NCBI GenBank assembly: GCA_900553475.1
Contig: USEF01000047.1
Location: forward strand, 1 to 10,150
Length of the DNA stretch: 10,150 nt
DNA from: an uncultured Collinsella sp.
GTDB taxonomy: Bacteria; Actinomycetota; Coriobacteriia; Coriobacteriales; Coriobacteriaceae
Reading direction: 5' to 3'
A model generated the notes under the pieces. That model did not search any database and had not been told where the DNA came from. It was given only the letters and a program-made list of their open reading frames with translations. The first letter of the stretch is position 1. Each line of letters opens with the position of its first letter. The position numbers were made by a program, and so were the translations under genes. Of this stretch, positions 5,378-10,150 are shown piece by piece.

Positions 5378-5415
5378 AAAATACGTTTGAGGCACCAAAC
5401 GATGCCTCAAACGTA
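5378..5415 (-). terminator. hairpin between rel and the MBL hydrolase gene
   Basis: A perfect 13-bp stem (5415-5403 with 5394-5382) with an eight-base loop, followed on the minus strand by only four U residues (5381-5378). It starts 33 bases after the rel stop codon and ends just before the AAGGAG of the next gene (5375-5370). A partial terminator, or an mRNA processing or stability element that sets the hydrolase level, are both possible. Confidence 0.6.
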
Positions 5416-5448
5416 ACCAATATCTATGATGCTGAGAGGCTCTCGCAC

Positions 5449-7809
5449 CTACACACGGCGCTTGAGCTGAGCTCCGCCTTCGCCGGGCATAAGACGGCGA
5501 GCGTCGTAGACCGAGTCGACACTGCTGATGGAAGCCAGCAGCGGATCCAGACCGCTCGCGTCCGAGATCTCGACCATGAAGCGCAGGGTTGCAATACCCT
5601 CGCGGTTGGTCGATGTGGCGGCAGAAAGGATATTGCCGCCCGCATCGCCAATGGCAATGGTGACATCCTTGAGCAGGCCCATGCGGTCCAGGCACTCGAC
5701 CACGATCTCGACCTGGAAGAGGGTGTCGGCAGCGCCGTCCCACTCCACATCGATCATGCGCTCGGGATGTTCCATAAGACCCTTGACGTTAGGGCAGTTG
5801 GCGCGATGCACCGAAACGCCACGACCGCGCGTGATGAAGCCGACGATGTCGTCGCCCGTCACGGGGTTGCAGCAATGAGCCAGACGGACCAGCAGGCCGC
5901 TGTTGCTCTCGCCCTTGACGATAATGCCGTTACTTGCGCTCTTGCCGCGCTTTTGCGGCTTGCGGTTGGAGCCGCGAGCGGGCTGCTTCACGACCTCGGC
6001 GATAGCCTCGGCCTTGGTGAGCTGTTCCTCGGGTTTGGGGTCCAAGATTTGCTCGACCTTATTGCCCACAGCGCGCGGGGCAACCTTGCCGGCGCCGACG
6101 GCGGCAAACAGGTCCTCGAGCTGCTTGAAGTTAAACTGCTCCGCCACGGCGTTGAGTGCACGCGTTGAACGCGGTGTAGAAATGCCATAGCCACGCTTAC
6201 GCAAGTCCTTGGCCAGCATATCGCGACCGGCGGCAGCGTCGTCGTCCTTGGTCGCAGCGGCAAAATAGCGGCGGATCTTTGACTTGGCGGAAGGTGTCTT
6301 AACGATCTTGAGCCAATCGCGCGACGGCTTGGAACTCTTGTTAGTCAGGATTTCAACGCGGTCGCCCGTCTTGATCTCGTGCGTGAGCGGAGCCACCGCA
6401 CCGTTGATTTTGGCGCCGACGCAGTGGTTTCCCACCTCGGTGTGAACGGCATAGGCAAAGTCGAGCGGCGTGGAGCCGGCACGAAGCGCCATGACCTCGC
6501 CTTTGGGCGTGAAGACAAAGATCTCCTGATCGAACAGATCGACCTTCAGTGAGTGCAGGTATTCCTTGGCATCGGTGATCTCGTCGGAAGCCGCCCAATC
6601 GAGCGAATGCTTGAGCCAGTTGATCTGGTCGTCCAAACGTTGAGCGTCATTGGTCTTGGAAGCAGACGATCCGCCCGACTTCTTATATAGCCAGTGGGCG
6701 GCAATGCCGTACTCGGCCTGCTCATGCATCTCGTAGGTTCGAATCTGAATCTCGAGCGGACGAGCCGTAGGGCCGATGACCGTCGTGTGGAGCGACTGGT
6801 AGTTATTGACCTTGGGCATGGCGATATAGTCTTTAAAGCGACCAGGCATGGGGTGCCACAGCGTATGCACCGCACCGAGCGTGGAGTAGCAATCGCGCAC
6901 CGAATGGGTAATAACGCGCAGCGCCACCAGGTCGTAGATCTCGGAGAACTCCTTGCCCTTGCGCTTCATCTTTTGGTAGATGGACCAATAGTGCTTGGAG
7001 CGGCCGTTGATCTGGAAGTCCTCCAGACCAATGCGGTTGAGCTCATCGGTAAGCGTCTTGATGGTCTCGGCAAGGTAGCGCTCGCGGACCTCGCGCGACT
7101 CAGCCACCATGCGCGCGATGCGCTGGTAGGCATCGGGCTCCAGGTAGAAGAAGGACAGGTCCTCGAGCTCCCACTTAATAGAGCTCATGCCCAGGCGGTC
7201 GGCCAAGGGCGCGTACACGTCCATGGTCTCGCGAGCCTTAAACAGGCGGCGATCCTCGCGCAGGGCTGCCAGCGTTCGCATGTTGTGCAGACGGTCGGCA
7301 AGTTTAACGATGATGACGCGAATGTCCTTGGACATGGCGAGGAACATCTTGCGCAGCGTGAGCGCCTGCTTCTCGTCCATGCTGTCGACTTCGATGTTGG
7401 TGAGCTTGGTCACGCCATCGACGAGCTCGGCCACCGTATCGCCAAACAGGCCGGAAACATCGGCGAGCGAGGTCTCAGTATCCTCGACGGTATCGTGCAG
7501 CAGCGCGGCGCACACCACATCGCAGTCCATCTTGAGATCGGCCAAAATGATGGCAACCTCGACGGGATGGTTAATGTACATCTCGCCCGAGCGGCGCTTT
7601 TGGTTGCAGTGCTTCTCGGCGGCAAAGCAGTAGGCCTGCTCAACCTTAGAAAAGTCGTCCTCATTCATATATTTGAGGCACAGGCGCTCCAGCTTGTCGT
7701 AGCTGTCCGCCATAATCTCGGGCGGCAGCTCATCGGCATGCTTATAGTGCTCCATCTCCGAAAACGGCTGGAGGGTGGAATCATGGGCGGTACGGGCTGC
7801 GGCATCCAT
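5449..7809 (-). CDS. rel: bifunctional (p)ppGpp synthetase/hydrolase Rel
   Basis: 786 residues, full length for a long RSH enzyme that makes ppGpp from ATP and GDP/GTP on starved ribosomes and hydrolyses it otherwise. The HD hydrolase site is intact: KRRSGE (71-76), His81, His105-Asp106 in LLHDTVEDT, and ADRLHN (171-176). The synthetase has GRSKHYWSIYQKM (269-281), YDLVALRV, YQSLHTT (337-343) and EIQIRT (353-358). The motif RFKD (324-327) is the RxKD form found in bifunctional enzymes rather than the ExDD of synthetase-only RelA. TGS follows (about 424-490), then a zinc-finger/RIS region (HCCNPVTGDDIVGF, 645-658, and HRANCP, 668-673) and a C-terminal ACT domain (about 697-775). The start at 7809 is preceded by GGGGA with a gap of 15 bases from the upstream recJ-helicase stop, so the two are probably one transcript. 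Often named relA in databases. Confidence 0.96.
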   Translation of the reverse strand: MDAAARTAHDSTLQPFSEMEHYKHADELPPEIMADSYDKLERLCLKYMNEDDFSKVEQAYCFAAEKHCNQKRRSGEMYINHPVEVAIILADLKMDCDVVCAALLHDTVEDTETSLADVSGLFGDTVAELVDGVTKLTNIEVDSMDEKQALTLRKMFLAMSKDIRVIIVKLADRLHNMRTLAALREDRRLFKARETMDVYAPLADRLGMSSIKWELEDLSFFYLEPDAYQRIARMVAESREVRERYLAETIKTLTDELNRIGLEDFQINGRSKHYWSIYQKMKRKGKEFSEIYDLVALRVITHSVRDCYSTLGAVHTLWHPMPGRFKDYIAMPKVNNYQSLHTTVIGPTARPLEIQIRTYEMHEQAEYGIAAHWLYKKSGGSSASKTNDAQRLDDQINWLKHSLDWAASDEITDAKEYLHSLKVDLFDQEIFVFTPKGEVMALRAGSTPLDFAYAVHTEVGNHCVGAKINGAVAPLTHEIKTGDRVEILTNKSSKPSRDWLKIVKTPSAKSKIRRYFAAATKDDDAAAGRDMLAKDLRKRGYGISTPRSTRALNAVAEQFNFKQLEDLFAAVGAGKVAPRAVGNKVEQILDPKPEEQLTKAEAIAEVVKQPARGSNRKPQKRGKSASNGIIVKGESNSGLLVRLAHCCNPVTGDDIVGFITRGRGVSVHRANCPNVKGLMEHPERMIDVEWDGAADTLFQVEIVVECLDRMGLLKDVTIAIGDAGGNILSAATSTNREGIATLRFMVEISDASGLDPLLASISSVDSVYDARRLMPGEGGAQLKRRV

Positions 7810-7824
7810 CGAGGTCCCCTTCCC

Positions 7825-10150
7825 CTAGGCCCGCGGTACGATCGGGCGGTTAACTTTGGCTAGCATATCAGAAGCGCACGAATCGAGCGCCCAGCTCCGG
7901 AAAGCCGAAAACTCCATGCGCGAGCGCAAGCCCTCCAAATAGCGAATTGACCTGCTCAATTGCACGCAGCCGGGGTTTTCGGCCATCGCGATGCGACGAG
8001 TGTCGTCAAACCCCGAAACTCGACAGAAACCAAGCTCTTCGAAGATTCCCAGGCCGCTTTCCACCGAACGCTCGTCGACCGGCGTGCGAGCATCGATGGC
8101 AAGGCACATCTGCGCGATGTCGATATCGCTCGCGCTAAAGGAATCGTCCCCGGTTTTGCCGCGGTTGGAGCGCCACATGGTCTGCAGCGCGCGATAGAGC
8201 GTGACGAGCTCGTCGCGCTCGGGCGCATAGCAGTCGAGCAGGCGCTCGTTAATGCGGGCGTCGCGCGACGAATAGAGCAGATGGATCACGGCGGGCTGGC
8301 CATCGCGGCCGGCACGTCCGCTCATCTGGTTGAACTCGATGGCGCCAAACGGCATGTGGTAGAGCACGACATGGCGGATATCGGGCAGGTTGACACCCTC
8401 GCCAAAGGCGGAGGTCGAGACGATGCAGCTGAGGCTTCCGTCTCGGAATGCTTCCTCCACGCGACGGCGATCGGAACGCGCAAGCCCCGCGTTATAGAAC
8501 GCGATATGGGTTGCGCAATCGGGCACACGTTTGCGCAACGTCTTGGCGAGCGCCACGGACTGGTCGCGCGAATTGACGTAGATGACGGTCTTTTCCCCCG
8601 TCGCCACAATCGACACCAAACGGTTCTCGCGACTTGCAAGATCACGGTCGTCCTCGAGCCGCAGGTTCTCGCGCACCGTCTCGTCGACCACCGTGCGAGT
8701 GATCGGCAGCATGCGGGCAAGCTCGGCCACGACCGGAGCCGTCGCGGTGGCCGTCGCAGCCATAACGACCGGGTCACCCAGGGCTTTGAGGATATCGGGC
8801 ATGTCAAGATAGGCGCTACGGTCGCCGCCCTTGGCAAGGCCGGCGTGGTGCGCCTCATCGATAACGACAAAGCCGATGCGGCCCGAACGCGCGAAACGGT
8901 CACGGTGGATAGACAGGAACTCGGGTGTCGTGAGCACGATACCGGTGCGGCCCGAAGCTAGACCGGCGAACACGTCATCGCGCGCCGCCTCCACGGTCTC
9001 GCCGGTCAACACGCCGACGCCAATGCCGAGCGCGGCCATCGTCGACGAGAGGTGATAGGCCTGGTCGGCAACGAGCGCGCGCAGCGGATAGACAAAGATG
9101 CTCGCACGCCCGCGAAGAACCGCCTCGCGCGCGGCATGCACATGGAAGATGAGCGACTTGCCGCGCCCCGTTCCCATAACGGCCAGAACACTTTGGTGAT
9201 CGGCCAGGGCATCGAGCGCCTCGACCTGCGCGCGGTGCGGCTGGTTCGAGCCTATAAAGCTATGGATAAGCGAGCGCGTCAGCTCGGTATAAGAAAGCTG
9301 GGCGAGTGTCTCGCGCTTACGCGACTCCAGGCGCAGGCCGGAATCCGCCGGCTGCACGCCACGACGAAGCTCGCATGCCGGATCGTCGACGCTGGGCAGC
9401 GTGGTATCGCGGACCAGAACATCCTTGATCATGAGCTTGGGCTTCACACGCCCCTGCCAATGCTCGGCAACGGCCTCGAACACCAAGTCGACAGCACTAT
9501 CGCAGTTGATGAGCTTATCGATTTGCGGCACGCGGAACATAATGGCCGGCACGCTTGCGGCGCCATCGGTCGCCACAAAGCGCATGTGCTCGCCGGTTTT
9601 GCCCACCACGGCGCGATCGCACATCGTCACGCCCTCGGCGGCCAGCAGCGGCACCTTGTTGCCCTGGCCAAACGGCTCAAGACGGGAAATCTGCTCTATA
9701 GTCTCGATATTCAGCTCGGAAAGGTCGACCGTGGCGGCAACCTCGTCGATGTCTTCAAAGTCCTCGGCGGGAATCTCCGATAGCACGGCGGAAAGGCGAC
9801 GACGGAATTCATCGAGCTTGGATGCCTCGATGGTCACACCCACCGCACCGGCATGTCCGCCGCGACGAATCAGCAGGTCGGAACAGCGCTCGACGGCGTC
9901 AAACAGGTTAACTTTGCCCACCGAGCGACCAGAGCCGCGCGCGATACCGTCCTCGATCGAGAACAGCAGCGCCGGCACGTGATAGCGGTTGGTCAGACGG
10001 CTTGCCACGATGCCCTTGACACCCTCGTGCCAGCCTTCGCCGCCCACGACGATCGCGCGTCCGCCGTCATAGGTCTCCTCGACCTTTGCCATGGCATCGC
10101 GCGTGAGCTCCGCCTCGATCTCACGGCGCTGGCGGTTGATTTCCTCGAGC
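7825..10150 (-). CDS. recJ: RecJ exonuclease (C-terminal part) fused to a RecQ-like helicase; 5' end outside window
   Basis: About 774 codons are visible and the frame runs off the right edge. An ATG at 10092 is internal, since LEEINRQRREIEAEL before it is RecJ sequence. From 10150 to about 9405 come the end of the DHH core, DHHA1 (GWHEGVKGIVASRL, ARGSGRSVGKVNLFDA, RRGGHAGAVGVTI) and the OB fold (LEPFGQGNKVPLL). RecJ is a 5'-3' single-strand DNA exonuclease of RecFOR repair. After a linker (about 9405-9300) the same frame encodes a superfamily 2 helicase: QPHRAQVEAL, Walker A GTGRGKS (9174-9154), YPLRALVADQ, DEAH (8859-8848), ATATAT, VIYVNSRDQS, STSAFGEGVNLPD and QMSGRAGRDG (motif VI, ending 8299). 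Motif VI is RecQ-type. The RecQ four-cysteine zinc cluster is absent, and the residues after DEAH do not resemble the RecQ aromatic-rich loop. Unwinding and digestion of the 5' strand would thus be in one chain. I see no stop or frame change at the junction. Confidence 0.9.
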   Translation of the reverse strand, partial: LEEINRQRREIEAELTRDAMAKVEETYDGGRAIVVGGEGWHEGVKGIVASRLTNRYHVPALLFSIEDGIARGSGRSVGKVNLFDAVERCSDLLIRRGGHAGAVGVTIEASKLDEFRRRLSAVLSEIPAEDFEDIDEVAATVDLSELNIETIEQISRLEPFGQGNKVPLLAAEGVTMCDRAVVGKTGEHMRFVATDGAASVPAIMFRVPQIDKLINCDSAVDLVFEAVAEHWQGRVKPKLMIKDVLVRDTTLPSVDDPACELRRGVQPADSGLRLESRKRETLAQLSYTELTRSLIHSFIGSNQPHRAQVEALDALADHQSVLAVMGTGRGKSLIFHVHAAREAVLRGRASIFVYPLRALVADQAYHLSSTMAALGIGVGVLTGETVEAARDDVFAGLASGRTGIVLTTPEFLSIHRDRFARSGRIGFVVIDEAHHAGLAKGGDRSAYLDMPDILKALGDPVVMAATATATAPVVAELARMLPITRTVVDETVRENLRLEDDRDLASRENRLVSIVATGEKTVIYVNSRDQSVALAKTLRKRVPDCATHIAFYNAGLARSDRRRVEEAFRDGSLSCIVSTSAFGEGVNLPDIRHVVLYHMPFGAIEFNQMSGRAGRDGQPAVIHLLYSSRDARINERLLDCYAPERDELVTLYRALQTMWRSNRGKTGDDSFSASDIDIAQMCLAIDARTPVDERSVESGLGIFEELGFCRVSGFDDTRRIAMAENPGCVQLSRSIRYLEGLRSRMEFSAFRSWALDSCASDMLAKVNRPIVPRA

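Noticed and set aside
6694..7863. 389-codon plus-strand open frame opposite rel
   Set aside because: It lies wholly antisense to the well-supported rel gene, has no recognisable domain, and is explained by the codon bias of rel on the other strand.
7960..8961. 333-codon plus-strand open frame opposite the recJ-helicase gene
   Set aside because: Antisense shadow of a frame carrying a full set of helicase motifs; no family recognised in its translation.
9052..9783. 243-codon plus-strand open frame opposite recJ
   Set aside because: Antisense shadow of the RecJ OB-fold and helicase N-terminal part; no ribosome binding site or domain supports it.

Overview
The window reads as core chromosome of a moderately GC-rich bacterium, most likely a gut actinobacterium of the class Coriobacteriia (Collinsella-like). 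That assignment is an inference from remembered protein character: a RecJ continued by a RecQ-like helicase, a 786-residue bifunctional Rel, and a short class II aldolase of the Firmicutes/Coriobacteria type. It was not tested by a search. Every gene that can be supported firmly lies on the minus strand, so transcription runs from high to low coordinates.

Layout in transcription order: (1) 10150-7825, the 3' part of a recJ gene whose reading frame continues into a complete superfamily 2 helicase; (2) 15 bases further, rel (ppGpp synthetase/hydrolase, 7809-5449); (3) a perfect 13-bp hairpin and then a glyoxalase II-like metallo-beta-lactamase-fold hydrolase (5360-4677); (4) a promoter region and fba, class II fructose-bisphosphate aldolase (4482-3616); (5) a 93-base imperfect palindrome (3593-3501); (6) a transglutaminase-like protein (3357-1924); (7) tRNA-Leu(CAA) with encoded CCA and its own terminator (1884-1757); (8) a leader of about 175 bases and the translation operon infC-rpmI-rplT (IF3, L35, L20), closed by a strong intrinsic terminator (329-293); (9) an AT-rich stretch (292-about 110) that may be the promoter region of a further minus-strand gene running off the window start.

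The recJ-rel-hydrolase order resembles the recJ-apt-relA-dtd-MBL neighbourhood known from Firmicutes, with apt and dtd absent here. It joins DNA end processing, the stringent response and small-molecule detoxification. The infC-rpmI-rplT operon is the classical IF3/L20 autoregulated unit.

Two features of its control region deserve attention. IF3 appears to start at an AUA codon placed seven bases after a perfect GGAGGU, and the only nearby in-frame AUG is buried in that Shine-Dalgarno sequence. A terminator-like hairpin with seven U residues ends just before the ribosome binding site, and its 3' arm can instead pair with an upstream leader segment. Together these suggest control at both transcription and translation initiation. 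Otherwise the region is ordinary housekeeping DNA: I see no mobile element, CRISPR array or defence island.
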